Shown one piece after another: positions 46,132-54,523 of a stretch of DNA of 64,000 nt. The DNA comes from Corynebacterium zhongnanshanii. Its GTDB lineage: Bacteria > Actinomycetota > Actinomycetes > Mycobacteriales > Mycobacteriaceae. Both the position numbers and the translations under genes were made by a program. The notes beneath the pieces were generated by a model that was given only the letters and a program-made list of their open reading frames with translations, was not told the DNA's origin and searched no databases. The stretch's first letter is position 1. Each line of letters starts with the position of its first letter. The stretch lies in NCBI RefSeq assembly GCF_014490575.1, contig NZ_CP061033.1, positions 1,860,001 through 1,924,000 on the forward strand, written 5' to 3'.

Positions 46132-47025
46132 GTGAGCACGAACCTGGACTTCAACGTCACCGATACCGCCCTGGTATTCGAAGGCGGGGCCATGCGCGCG
46201 GTCTACTCCGCAGCCGTCGTAGAAGCCCTCATTGAATCCGACGTGCGCTTCAGCTGGGTCGGCGGCAACTCGGCCTCCACCAGCCACGTTGCCTACTACA
46301 TCGCCCGCGAACCCCAACGCATCCGGGACATGTACACCACCTTCCCCGCCGACCCCCGCTTCGGCGGCGTGCGCACCTGGCTACGCGGCAACGGCTTCTT
46401 CAACTCAGAGTTCATCTTCGGCCAAGCCGGCTCACCCGGCCACCCCCTCCAACTGGACTGGGACAAAGTGGTGAACTCCAACGTGCGCTTCCGCATGTCT
46501 GGATTCAACCCCGCCACCGGCGAAACCCGCCACTGGGGGCCCGAAGACATTACCAGCACCGCCGACTTCTTCCGCCACGCCCGCGCGAGCTCCACGTTGC
46601 CGATCCTCATGCCGCCCGTAATACTCGACGCCCAGCCCTGGTTCGACGGAGCCTTCGGACCCACCGGAGGCATCCCCATCGACGCAGCCATCCACGACGG
46701 ATTCGACCGCTACCTCTTCGTGCTGACGCGCACACGCGACTATGTGAAAAGCCCCTCCCGCTTCTCCTCCGTCATCCGCCGGTACTACAAGGACTACCCC
46801 CTGCTGGCCGAATCCATGATCACCAGGCACACCCGCTACAACCAGGCGAAAGAGCACATCTTCGAACTGGAACGCCAGGGCAAGGCGTACATCTTCGCGC
46901 CGGAAGAGATGCGGGTGAACAACGGCACGCGAAACCCGAAGCTGCTGGAGGGCGCGTATCGGGCAGGGCTGGCGCAGGCGCGGCGGGAGATGCCCGCGAT
47001 TCGGGAGTTCCTGGGTTTGAGGTAG
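46132..47025 (+). CDS. Patatin-like phospholipase
   Basis: Lipid acyl hydrolase-fold protein of 297 residues. [18 protein letters not shown] holds the Gly-rich oxyanion loop; the nucleophile motif is WVGGNSAST (GNSAS instead of the usual GxSxG), and the catalytic Asp is in [14 protein letters not shown] 46132 gives [18 protein letters not shown], with no clear ribosome-binding site, and diverges from the GDPD gene 61 bases away. The changed last Gly of GxSxG leaves activity uncertain. It may remodel membrane lipid together with GDPD. Confidence 0.85.
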   Translation: MSTNLDFNVTDTALVFEGGAMRAVYSAAVVEALIESDVRFSWVGGNSASTSHVAYYIAREPQRIRDMYTTFPADPRFGGVRTWLRGNGFFNSEFIFGQAGSPGHPLQLDWDKVVNSNVRFRMSGFNPATGETRHWGPEDITSTADFFRHARASSTLPILMPPVILDAQPWFDGAFGPTGGIPIDAAIHDGFDRYLFVLTRTRDYVKSPSRFSSVIRRYYKDYPLLAESMITRHTRYNQAKEHIFELERQGKAYIFAPEEMRVNNGTRNPKLLEGAYRAGLAQARREMPAIREFLGLR

Positions 47026-47134
47026 GCCTATGTTGTACGCCCGCAGCGAAAAAACGTTGCACAAACCACAAAAAATCTGGACACTGGATACTACACGTGA
47101 AAAACCCACACAAGGAAAGGTAAGGGAAAACACA

Positions 47135-47737
47135 ATGGCAAAGTACGAACTCCCAGAGCTGGATTACGCATACGACGCACTGGAGCCACACATCTCCGGC
47201 GAGATCATGGAAATCCACCACACCAAGCACCACCAGAATTACGTTAACGGTGCAAACGCCGCCCTCGAGAAGCTCGAGGACGCACGCAAGAACGATTACA
47301 TCGGCACCGCCGTCACCGCACTGTCCAAGGACCTGGCATTCAACCTCGGTGGCCACACCAACCACTCCCTGTTCTGGAAGAACCTGTCCCCTAACGGTGG
47401 CGGACAGCCAGAAGGCGCACTGGCAGAAGCCATCGAGCGCGACTTCGGCTCCTTCGACGCATTTAAGGCTCACTTCAAGGCTGCCGCTCTGGGCCTGCAG
47501 GGCTCTGGTTGGGCAGTGCTGGGCTACGACAAGATCGGCGAGCGCCTGGTTATCGAGCAGATGACCGACCAGCAGGGCAACCTGTCCATCGACCTCGAGC
47601 CACTTCTGCTGCTGGACATGTGGGAGCACGCGTTCTACCTGCAGTACAAGAACGTGAAGGCTGACTACGTTGAGGCTGTGTGGAACGTCTTCAACTGGGA
47701 TGAGGTATCCGCTCGCTACGAGGCTGCTGTTAAGTAG
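47135..47737 (+). CDS. sodA: Superoxide dismutase (Mn/Fe)
   Basis: Cytosolic dismutase of 200 residues that removes superoxide. Metal ligands are His in [12 protein letters not shown] (first), [16 protein letters not shown] (second), and the [13 protein letters not shown] motif (Asp and His). GGDLE-type [17 protein letters not shown] supports the Mn/Fe family. ATG 47135 has AAGGTAAGGG ahead. The terminator follows directly. Synteny matches Rv3846. Confidence 0.98.
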   Translation: MAKYELPELDYAYDALEPHISGEIMEIHHTKHHQNYVNGANAALEKLEDARKNDYIGTAVTALSKDLAFNLGGHTNHSLFWKNLSPNGGGQPEGALAEAIERDFGSFDAFKAHFKAAALGLQGSGWAVLGYDKIGERLVIEQMTDQQGNLSIDLEPLLLLDMWEHAFYLQYKNVKADYVEAVWNVFNWDEVSARYEAAVK

Positions 47738-47762
47738 TAGGCAGTAGGCTGTAGTACCAGCT

Positions 47763-47791
47763 GGCCGACCTTCGGGTCGGCCTTTCTTTTT
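47763..47791 (+). terminator. Rho-independent terminator of sodA
   Basis: GGCCGACC-TTCG-GGTCGGCC is followed by TTTCTTTTT, 25 bases after the sodA stop codon. Confidence 0.9.
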
Positions 47792-47821
47792 GTCCAGCGC
47801 GCTCGCAAAGCCTGCAGGTTG

Positions 47822-47887
47822 TACAAATTGTTCGACTAAAACGCCAAATTTGGGGCCAAATTTGGCGTTTTGAGCGAACAATTTGTA
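47822..47887. repeat. 66-bp palindromic repeat, copy 2
   Basis: Arms TACAAATTGTTCG and CGAACAATTTGTA enclose a CGCCAAATTTGG core with a GG spacer. It is nearly identical to copy 3 at 49547-49612 and related to 2047-2108. With copy 3 it brackets the damaged kinase gene. Confidence 0.9.
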
Positions 47888-47921
47888 GGCCTTCCTGATC
47901 CAAGGCCCGTACCCTGAACCC

Positions 47922-49564
47922 ATGGCCCCACTCATCCTCGCCTGCGACTTCGGAACAACCAGCCTCAAAGCCGCACTCTTCCACCCCAGCAACCCCACCG
48001 CACCACTGCGCACCCTCGAAGCCGCCTACCCAACCTCCGGCACCACCCAGTGCGCTGAGGATTGGTGGGCCGGTTGGCGTCGGATAATGTCATCAATTTC
48101 CCCCGACGCCAAGCCCTCCATCATCAGCCTCACCGGCCAGATGCAGGATCTCGTGTGCACAGACGCCGCCGGGCGGGCCGTCGCTCCGGCCACGCTCTAC
48201 ACAGACACCAGCGCGACGCGCGAAGCCCGCGTGCTCCACGAACGCCTCCCAGACTGGGAGCGCATCACCGGCAACGAGCAGGGCGCGAACTCGCCGGCGG
48301 CCATGTGGATGAAGGGTGTGCCGGCGGGCACGCAGCGCGTCCTGTTCGGGCCGGCTGGGTACATCGCGGCGCGGCTGGGGCTCGGATTCCACGTGGACTG
48401 CACCACGGCATCCACCACCGGGCTTATGGACTTCACGACGCGGAGCTGGTCCACGCGCGTGGCACGCGCCGCGGGGATGCCGATGGAGGTGCTGCCGGAG
48501 ATCAGCGATGGGGTGATCGGTTCGGTGGGCGTCAATGACCTGGGGATGCCGGGGCCACGAGCCTCGGGGTGCTGGGTGGAGTGGGCTCGGCGCCGAGCGC
48601 CGCCGAGCGCGCGACAGGATCAAAGGTGCCGGATGGCGTGGGTTCGGCGGGACCGGGTGGTTCGGGTTCAGTTGGATCGGGATACGTGTATCTGGGAACG
48701 TCCGGGTGGTATGCCGAGATTCTTGAGGACGGCCAGCGGCCCGACTGGCCTGGCGCTTTTCACACGCTCGCGCTTCCTGGTGGGCGGGCGCTGGCTATCG
48801 CGGCGGTCCTGTCGGCGGGAGGGACGGCGCAGTGGGCACGAGAGCGGATCCTGGGTGGGGCGACTCCCGAGGAAGCTGATGCGCTGCTCTTGCAGCGCGG
48901 AGCGGAGGACCAGCGCGAGGCGAGCGCACAGCAGGAAGCGGAAAACCAGCGCGAGGCGAGCGCACAGCAGAGCGTGAACACCCACCGCGGCTGGACCGGG
49001 ATCACCAGCCTGCCCAGCCTCCACGGCGAACGCTTCCCGATCCGGGACGACTCCGCCACGGCAGCCCTAGTCGGCCTCACCGGAAAGCACACTGCGGCCG
49101 ACCTCTATAAGGCAGTTCTGGAAGGCGTGGCACTGAGCCTGGCTCCTGCTATCCCGGCTGGAGAACAGCATGGGGTGCTTCCCATCACGGGTGGTGGGGC
49201 CGCGTCCCGCCCATGGCTGGAGATCTTCGCGGATGTTGTGGGGCGGCCTGTGGCGGCTGCGCCTGACGCGCATGCGTCGCTGGTGGGGGCGGCGTTGGCT
49301 GCGTCGGAGGTGCTCTGTGAACAGCGCGTCCAGCAGGGTAGCCCCGAGCAAGAATCACAGCCTAAGCACCCACCACACTCCAAGCTGTCGGATCAGCACA
49401 GCGAGCGCCGATCACACCCCGAGCACCAACCGCACCCCGCTCCGTGCGATCAGCACATCATCCCCCACAGCGCGCAGGCTCACGCCACATACGCGAAAGC
49501 CCAGGAGTTACACCTGAAACTCCAGCGCACTCTCTCCGAGATCCCCTGCAAATTGTTCGACTAA
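47922..49564 (+). pseudogene. FGGY carbohydrate kinase, frameshifted
   Basis: The first frame (47922 to about 48540) gives the N-terminal FGGY domain: LACDFGTTSLKAALF (phosphate 1), LTGQMQDLVCTD and NSPAAMWM. It then loses register: the other frame continues GDAGATSLGVLGG at 48542, where intact relatives read a VVAGGGDAGAT motif. The C-terminal domain (ALVGLTGKHTAADLYKAVLE, GGGAASRPWLEIFADV) is intact. The lesion near 48535-48542 lost several bases. A 12-residue tandem repeat (REASAQQ twice) and a His/Pro-rich tail are additions. The stop codon lies inside palindrome copy 3. It is probably a xylulokinase- or gluconokinase-type enzyme, now inactive unless this is a sequencing error. Confidence 0.75.
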
Positions 49565-49612
49565 AACGCCAAATTTCGGCCCAAATTTGGCGTTTTGAGC
49601 GAACAATTTGCA
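49547..49612. repeat. 66-bp palindromic repeat, copy 3
   Basis: TGCAAATTGTTCGACTAAAA pairs with the closing TTTTGAGCGAACAATTTGCA. It supplies the last residues (CKLFD) and the stop codon of the kinase gene, so it inserted into or replaced the gene end. Confidence 0.9.
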
Positions 49613-49946
49613 CCTCCCAGGAGGTCAAGCCCAGTCAAATCCAACCAAGGCCAGCCAAGCACTCGAAACAGTCGTGAATCCCCACCCCATCTCCTGCCCC
49701 AGACTCCACAACCCTGTTCATCATCGCTGCCGACCCCGCCTCAGCCGGCCTCTATACGTGCACTTCCAGAATCCCAGACCCGCACACAACCGCAGCCACT
49801 ACCTCCTCCGGGGCATTCACGCAGCCGAGCCGCTTTTGGTTTTCGGCACCCCACTTTTCACGTACATGCGGCTGCTTTTGTTCCGGTGTGGGTGGCACGT
49901 CCTTGGCTACGGTCCTCAGCCTTACGTGGCGTTGTCCCGCGTTGTG
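49613..49946. other. No gene recognised
   Basis: The frames here are Pro/His/Arg-rich translations without start signals. The stretch ends at the small gene on the minus strand. Confidence 0.45.
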
Positions 49947-50114
49947 CTAGCGCCGACGCCTGAGCTTCCATCTCCTCGGCAGTGCCGTGTCGTCAGTGTC
50001 GGTGTCGTCACTGGCCTCTGTGGTGGTGTCCGCTTCATCAGCGGTGGTGGTGTTGGTGGTGTGTTGGCCGCCGTGTGCACCTTCGATGAATCGGAGCCAG
50101 GTGTTGCTGTGCAT
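49947..50114 (-). CDS. Small Thr/Asp-rich protein
   Basis: Fifty-five residues starting MHSNTWLRFIEGAHGG, followed by a Thr/Asp/Glu-rich stretch (TTEASDDTDTDDTALP) and a basic end (RRWKLRRRR). AAAGGAG lies about 10 bases ahead of the ATG, a strong signal. It lies downstream of the T-arm-like repeat. No family is recognised. Confidence 0.55.
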   Translation of the reverse strand: MHSNTWLRFIEGAHGGQHTTNTTTADEADTTTEASDDTDTDDTALPRRWKLRRRR

Positions 50115-50220
50115 GTAAACGTGTTCTCCTTTTTCAGGGGTTTGCCGCCCACATAGGGTGGGCATGAGAAAACCCCACCACCACGCGGCCTTTTCGGCCG
50201 GTATGTGTGGTGTGGGGTGT

Positions 50221-50324
50221 GGTGCGGACGCTGGGAATCGAACCCAGACACACAAACGGTGTGTTCCACCGGCTGGACGGCGCTGTATTTGTTAAAAAGC
50301 CTGATTTTTATCAGATAGGCAGGC
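50221..50324. repeat. T-arm-like boundary repeat, copy 2
   Basis: It matches 28762-28867. On the minus strand, CTGGGTTCGATTCCCAG is followed by CGTCCGCACCA, looking exactly like a tRNA 3' end with CCA. No matching GCGGACG 5' half lies nearby. Bases 50150-50215 before it form hairpins (CCCACATAGGGTGGG and GGCCTTTTCGGCC). Confidence 0.78.
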
Positions 50325-50390
50325 TTATCCCTACCGATTTTGCTAACAGTGCCTCGATCCAAGACCTAAGACACCGCCGTGAAGCCTGCG

Positions 50391-50648
50391 CTAAGACAGC
50401 TCACCAGCCGCTAGCTTACGTTCACAGATCTCAATTACGGGACCGATGAACGGATCGGAAGAATACTCCTTCTTCAGTCGCTGAACAATTTCTGGAGTGA
50501 CAGCGCCTTCTTCCAACGCATCTTCAAGCAAGTTAGCAATCGCTGACTCTGGCTCACCTGCAGCATAATCTTGTTCAGCTAGATCCCTATACACACTAGG
50601 AGGAAGCGTCGCGTCGAGCCATTCATATTCCTGATAAACATCAGTCAT
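50391..50648 (-). CDS. Putative immunity protein to EndoU-like toxin 2
   Basis: Acidic protein of 85 residues (EWLDATLPPSVYRDLAEQDY, then AAGEPESAIANLLEDALEEG). It belongs to the family of 32204-32464 and 32468-32710. ATG 50648 overlaps the toxin stop codon by 8 bases, so it is translated with the toxin, as immunity genes are. Confidence 0.7.
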   Translation of the reverse strand: MTDVYQEYEWLDATLPPSVYRDLAEQDYAAGEPESAIANLLEDALEEGAVTPEIVQRLKKEYSSDPFIGPVIEICERKLAAGELS

Positions 50649-51258
50649 GACGCACCGCCTTTCTACCTACTCTCTTAACCGGGTATGCACGAACAGACGT
50701 TTCTCTCACGATACCATTTGTCACAGCGTATTGTGCCATAACAATGGTGTCATTGAACTTTCTGTAAACACGCCGTCTACTCGTCCCCGCCGCCGGTTCA
50801 TAGTACTTCGGGTTTTCCAACGTCTCCACGACAGCATTAGCAATCTTCTGATCACTCCACGACTTCGGAAACTTCGACGCACGCACACGCTGAGAATCCC
50901 ACGTATGCCCCATACGAGAATCCTCAGAATGCTTCACCACCTCCTCACCCCTACGCGGCCGATCACGCCAACCATGCAACACATGAGCCACAACCCGATT
51001 CAAATCCGCGGGCAACGACTCACCCGGAAACACCCTAGAGGTGCCGTCACCCCGATAGGCCGGCACCTGCACACGCGTCAAAGCCGACCAAGGCTCTCCA
51101 CCAATGAGGCGACGCTGTTCAAGAAACTCCCCAAACTCACGCACATCACGCGCCCCAGACTCATCCCACAACCGCTGAAGATCCCGGTTAACCCGAGGCA
51201 AATCAGCCCCACCACGCGACGCCAAAGACGCACCCCGGAACACCATGCCGCTCGGCAT
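50641..51258 (-). CDS. Orphan polymorphic-toxin C-terminus, EndoU-like nuclease, copy 2
   Basis: Up to 205 residues. The VFRG boundary peptide (MPSGMVFRGASLASRGG) is in frame here, followed by the pre-toxin motif PRVNRDLQRLWDESGARD. The C-terminal half has SEDSRMGHTWDSQRVRASKF then PKSWSDQKIANAVVETLENP, nearly identical to copy 1, and ends in a different tail (AYPVKRVGRKAVRHD). Upstream, the frame is closed by TAG after YVT, so no full-length secreted toxin is encoded here. The EndoU assignment rests on the GH, FP..W and NP pattern. Confidence 0.73.
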   Translation of the reverse strand: MPSGMVFRGASLASRGGADLPRVNRDLQRLWDESGARDVREFGEFLEQRRLIGGEPWSALTRVQVPAYRGDGTSRVFPGESLPADLNRVVAHVLHGWRDRPRRGEEVVKHSEDSRMGHTWDSQRVRASKFPKSWSDQKIANAVVETLENPKYYEPAAGTSRRRVYRKFNDTIVMAQYAVTNGIVRETSVRAYPVKRVGRKAVRHD

Positions 51259-51319
51259 ATGTACGAGTCTGGGAATTTTGACGGTTACGTACTACTCCGC
51301 CGTAAATGTGAAGCGCCCC
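51231..51319 (-). repeat. Pre-toxin boundary repeat, copy 4
   Basis: It matches 33285-33373 closely (ACGGCGGAGTAGTACGTAAC, then GTACATATGCCGAGCGGCAT). It codes YVTVKIPRLVHMPSGMVFRG in the same frame as the toxin below. Confidence 0.82.
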
Positions 51320-51413
51320 AGGCTTCCCCTCCGACTCAAACGAAACAAAACCTTGGACAATTCAAAATGCCGCATACCGGCACCGGACACACAGCGTGCC
51401 GCGTAATCTCCCC

Positions 51414-51524
51414 GGCACAACCATAGGACTTTGTCGCAGTTGTTGAGCATTTCCCCAGGACAAAATCTCGAAAGAGCGAAATAATCCTATGGTTGTGCCA
51501 CGGCGCCTCCCAACACGACCGCGA
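51414..51524. repeat. MITE-like inverted repeat element, copy 1
   Basis: Fourteen-base inverted ends GGCACAACCATAGG and CCTATGGTTGTGCC enclose 58 bases (86 in all). The interior GAGCATTTCCCCAGGA and AATCTCGAAAGAGCGAAATA is almost identical in the copy at 57445-57530. Similarity runs on 20 bases past one end (CGGCGCCTCCCAACAC). Confidence 0.87.
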
Positions 51525-51658
51525 CACCCCGACAGCAGACACGAATTTTGTCGCATAACCCTGATTATTTTGACCAAACTTTGACCACCGGGGGTGTCCA
51601 AAATGGACTCGCGTGGAATAGACTGCAACAGCGCCCCCACCTGCACAGATACAACTAA

Positions 51659-51683
51659 ACCCCAGCTCATCGCTGAACTGGGG
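51659..51683 (-). terminator. Probable terminator of tRNA-Ser
   Basis: CCCCAG and CTGGGG arms around TTCAGCGATGAG, followed on the minus strand by TTTAGTT. Confidence 0.6.
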
Positions 51684-51691
51684 AAAGTGAT

Positions 51692-51782
51692 TGGCGGTAG
51701 TGGCGGGATTTGAACCCGCGGTTGGGGGTTACCCAACACTCGCTTTCGAGGCGAGCACCTTCGGCCGCTCGGACACACTACC
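51692..51782 (-). tRNA. tRNA-Ser (anticodon CGA)
   Basis: Acceptor GGTAGTG pairs with CACTACC and is followed by GCCA. The anticodon loop CTCGAAA carries CGA. The long variable arm (GTTGGGTAACCCCCAAC region) is typical of Ser tRNA, and the T-arm is GCGGGTTCAAATCCCGC. Confidence 0.95.
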
Positions 51783-51871
51783 ATCTGCTGTTTTGTAGCC
51801 TGGAAACCGTCGACGGCTTCCCTGCAACACAGCACGATACAGATTAACACAGCTGGCAACCAGCCAGAAAA

Positions 51872-51906
51872 ACAGGCGCGCTCCGAAAACCGGAGTGCGC
51901 CTGTTC
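51872..51906 (-). terminator. Terminator downstream of the small helical protein gene
   Basis: AACAGGCGCACTCCG and CGGAGCGCGCCTGTT arms with one mismatch, then TTTTTC on the minus strand. It lies about 106 bases past that gene. A GGCCGGC-rich direct repeat fills the space between. Confidence 0.72.
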
Positions 51907-52011
51907 GATACGAAGGCCGCTAGCCCCAAGCCAACCGGCCTACAGCCAGTCAGCTCAGGCCGACCAGCCTCAAACCGGCCGGCCCCAAGCCAGCCGGCCC
52001 GCAACGAGAAT

Positions 52012-52185
52012 CTACTTCTCGTCCTCGCCCAGAACCTTGTCCAGGCCCTTGCTCAGGGCGTCCTTGCCCTTGTCGGCGTTGTCGCCGAGCTTGTCGTCAG
52101 CGATCTGTCCAGCCTTGTCTTCAATCTTGTCGCGGTTGTCGGACGCCAGGTCCTTTGCCTTGTTTCCAAGATCTCCGAGTCCCAT
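52012..52185 (-). CDS. Small helical Lys/Asp-rich protein (MT0933/CsbD-like)
   Basis: Fifty-seven residues starting MGLGDLGNKAKDLASDNRDK, continuing DKAGQIADDKLGDNADKGKD and ending KVLGEDEK. Almost entirely charged amphipathic helix with repeated D-K. It resembles the actinobacterial MT0933 'antitoxin' family or stress-induced CsbD-like proteins. The ATG is preceded by AAGGAGTGACAC. No toxin is adjacent, so the antitoxin label may be misleading. Confidence 0.72.
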   Translation of the reverse strand: MGLGDLGNKAKDLASDNRDKIEDKAGQIADDKLGDNADKGKDALSKGLDKVLGEDEK

Positions 52186-52293
52186 GTGTCACTCCTTGAA
52201 ATTAATCTTCTCGTTTCTGTCCATCTACCACCGTACGGAAAAATGTTGCCGCGTGCAGGGGCTCCCCGTTGTCCCCTTTACCGACGCCGCCTC

Positions 52294-52932
52294 TCATCCC
52301 CGAAGTCTCGCGAAAAACTCCGAGAGCAGCGCTGTGCCCTGTTCTTCCAGCACGCCTCCGCGCACTTGGGTTTTGTGGAGGGGATGCTCCCGCGGGATGT
52401 CCCACACGCTCCCGCACGCCCCGGTGTTTGGTTCATAGGATGCGAACACGATCCTGTGCACGCGGGCTCCCACCAGCGCGCCGGCGCACATCGCGCACGG
52501 TTCCAGGGTCACGTACGCCGTGCAGCCGGTGAGCCGCCACCCGTCGATGCCGCCGGCCCCAGCGCTCCCGTCACCGCCAGTGCTCACGTCACCGCCAGTG
52601 CTCACGTCACCGGAAGCACTCACGTCACCGGCGCCGCCCTCGGCGTGCGCGCCCGTGCCCGCGCCCCCGCGCGCGCTCGGCACGCGCGCAGCGCTCACGG
52701 CCTCGCGCATCGCGGCGATCTCCGCATGTCCCAGCGGGTCTCCGTCCGCTTCGCGCCGGTTCGTCCCGCACCCCAGTTCCTGCCCTTGTGGGGACACGAT
52801 CACTGCCCCCACCGGCACGTCCCCCGCCGGCGCGGACGACGCCACCTCAAACGCACGGCGCATCCACCGCTCATCGGCGGCGTCCATCTCCGGCTGCGGC
52901 AGTCCCGCCCCGATCAGCCTGCCCGCGCCCAC
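52294..52932 (-). CDS. tadA: tRNA-specific adenosine deaminase
   Basis: Zinc deaminase of about 212 residues that converts A34 to inosine in tRNA-Arg(ACG). Motifs are GHAEIAAMREAV (His ligand and catalytic Glu) and PCAMCAGALVGARV (Cys pair). A 45-residue insert between them (GDVSASGDVSTGGDVSTGG and similar) is a low-complexity tandem repeat not present in ordinary TadA. The start is GTG 52932, one base after the stop of the upstream gene. The insert should extend a surface loop; activity is probably kept. Confidence 0.92.
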   Translation of the reverse strand: MGAGRLIGAGLPQPEMDAADERWMRRAFEVASSAPAGDVPVGAVIVSPQGQELGCGTNRREADGDPLGHAEIAAMREAVSAARVPSARGGAGTGAHAEGGAGDVSASGDVSTGGDVSTGGDGSAGAGGIDGWRLTGCTAYVTLEPCAMCAGALVGARVHRIVFASYEPNTGACGSVWDIPREHPLHKTQVRGGVLEEQGTALLSEFFARLRG

Positions 52933-52933
52933 G

Positions 52934-53443
52934 CTAGTAGTCCAGCTCCAAGCCCACCTCGTCAGCCAACTGCTCCGCGAAACCCAACTCCTCAGCCACA
53001 CGCATCACCTGCTCGGATGCATACAGCTCCTCGTCGTCGAAGATCACGGTCAACACCTGCTCCGACGCCCCCAGGTCCTCCAGCAGCTCAAAATCCCCTT
53101 CAGGCCACGGCTCGTCACACTCCTCGACCTCTTCCTCGGACGGAGAATCTACCCCCAACTCATCCAGAATGTCATTGGCGAGATAGTAATCTAACGCCGC
53201 GGTGGCGTCGGATAATAATAGGCGCGCACCCCCCGGCACAGGGCGAACAATGGCAGACCAGTCGTCGTCCATGCACACGAAGCACACCAGCGCACCCTCG
53301 GCGCGCAGCCCTCGCAGCTCTTTCACCAGTTCGTCCAGGCTTTTCAGAGAGTCACTCTGCAGCTCCTTCACGTCCCAGCTGCCCTCGCGGCCCACGGCGG
53401 CAACGGCGAAGGTGATCTCGTCTGCATCATTGCTGTTAGTCAT
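52934..53443 (-). CDS. tRNA adenosine deaminase-associated protein
   Basis: Acidic protein of 169 residues (start ATG 53443 or 53449). ALVCFVCMDDDWSAIVRPVP and LLLSDATAALDYYLANDILD are typical of the actinobacterial 'deaminase-associated' family, always encoded directly upstream of tadA. The C-terminus is Glu/Asp-rich (DSPSEEEVEECDEPWPEGDF). Its start region overlaps the divergent tyrA leader. Its mechanism is unknown. Confidence 0.85.
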   Translation of the reverse strand: MTNSNDADEITFAVAAVGREGSWDVKELQSDSLKSLDELVKELRGLRAEGALVCFVCMDDDWSAIVRPVPGGARLLLSDATAALDYYLANDILDELGVDSPSEEEVEECDEPWPEGDFELLEDLGASEQVLTVIFDDEELYASEQVMRVAEELGFAEQLADEVGLELDY

Positions 53444-53482
53444 ATGCACAACGGTAGTCGGTTGTGTGGTTCACTGGGTAGT

Positions 53483-54502
53483 GTGAACGTAAAAAATTCC
53501 CCCGACGCCCCCTCCGTCTGCATCCTGGGCCTCGGCCTGATCGGCGGTTCGCTGCTGCGCGATCTTACCGCCGCGGGCTTCAACGCCTACGGCTGGAACC
53601 GTTCGGAGTCCACGGTGCGCGCCGCCACGGCGGATGGCTACGACGTGACGGGGAACCTGGAGGACGTGCTGGTCCGGGCGCGGGAGGACAACGCGCTACT
53701 GGTGCTGGGGGTGCCGATGCCGGCCCTGGATTCCCTGCTGGGGGCGATTGCCGAGCACGCGCCGGAGTGCGGCCTGACGGACGTGACGTCCGTGAAAGCG
53801 CCCGTGCTGGAACGGGTGCGCGCGCATGGGCTGGAGGCGCGGTTCGTAGGCGGCCACCCGATGGCGGGAACCGCCGACTCCGGCTGGAAAGCCACCATGC
53901 ACGGCCTGTTCGACGGCGCCGTGTGGGTAGTCGCGCACGATAACGCGCCGATCGGCTCGGCCGGACAGGCGCCGTCGCGGGCGAACCCGTGGACGAAAAC
54001 GTGGCACGCCGTGGTGGACATGGCCCACGCCGCCGGGGCGGTGGTGGTGCCGGCGCACGCGAAGAACCACGACCGTGCGGTGGCGCGGATCTCCCACCTG
54101 CCGCACATCGTGGCCGAGACCGTCGCGATCGGCGGCGACCTGGGTGGGCCGTTGGCGCTGAGCCTGGCTGCCTCCTCCTTCCGCGACGCCACCCGCGTGG
54201 CCGGAACGGAACCGCACCTGGTGCGTGCAATGTGCGAAAACAACCGAGAAGGCCTGGTGGAGGCACTGGACGAGGCCGTGGAGCTGATCCGCCAGGCCCG
54301 CGAGGACCTGGCCAGCGGCGGCACCGTGCGGGGCCTGACCGAGGACGGGTTCGCCGCGCGCGGCCGGTTCGAGGCGCGCGCGGGCCGCTCCAAAGGCGAC
54401 GCCACCAACCGCCCCATCTTCAACGTGCACCCCGGGAAGCCGCGGTGGATCTCGCAGCTGGATGCGGCGGAGCAGGCCGGCGCGGAGATCACGATTATCT
54501 GA
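53483..54502 (+). CDS. tyrA: Prephenate dehydrogenase
   Basis: Oxidoreductase of about 339 residues for tyrosine synthesis. The Rossmann start is VCILGLGLIGGSLLRDL; LTDVTSVKAPVLERV and FVGGHPMAGTADSGW are catalytic/substrate motifs (His in GGHPMAG). NHDRAVARISHLPHIVAETV holds the second conserved His. GTG 53483 is chosen (NVKNSPDAPSV); an ATG at 53444 would overlap the divergent gene. The first codons overlap one copy of the dispersed GGCGTCG motif. Confidence 0.92.
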   Translation: MNVKNSPDAPSVCILGLGLIGGSLLRDLTAAGFNAYGWNRSESTVRAATADGYDVTGNLEDVLVRAREDNALLVLGVPMPALDSLLGAIAEHAPECGLTDVTSVKAPVLERVRAHGLEARFVGGHPMAGTADSGWKATMHGLFDGAVWVVAHDNAPIGSAGQAPSRANPWTKTWHAVVDMAHAAGAVVVPAHAKNHDRAVARISHLPHIVAETVAIGGDLGGPLALSLAASSFRDATRVAGTEPHLVRAMCENNREGLVEALDEAVELIRQAREDLASGGTVRGLTEDGFAARGRFEARAGRSKGDATNRPIFNVHPGKPRWISQLDAAEQAGAEITII

Positions 54503-54523
54503 GCCGGCGCGCGGCGGTGTGCG

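Noticed and set aside
52012..52185. Antitoxin of a toxin-antitoxin pair
   Set aside because: Similarity is only to a family carrying that name; no toxin gene is adjacent.
51895..53415. 506-codon plus-strand frame across tadA and its neighbour
   Set aside because: Antisense to tadA, the deaminase-associated gene and the small helical protein, all of which have strong motifs.
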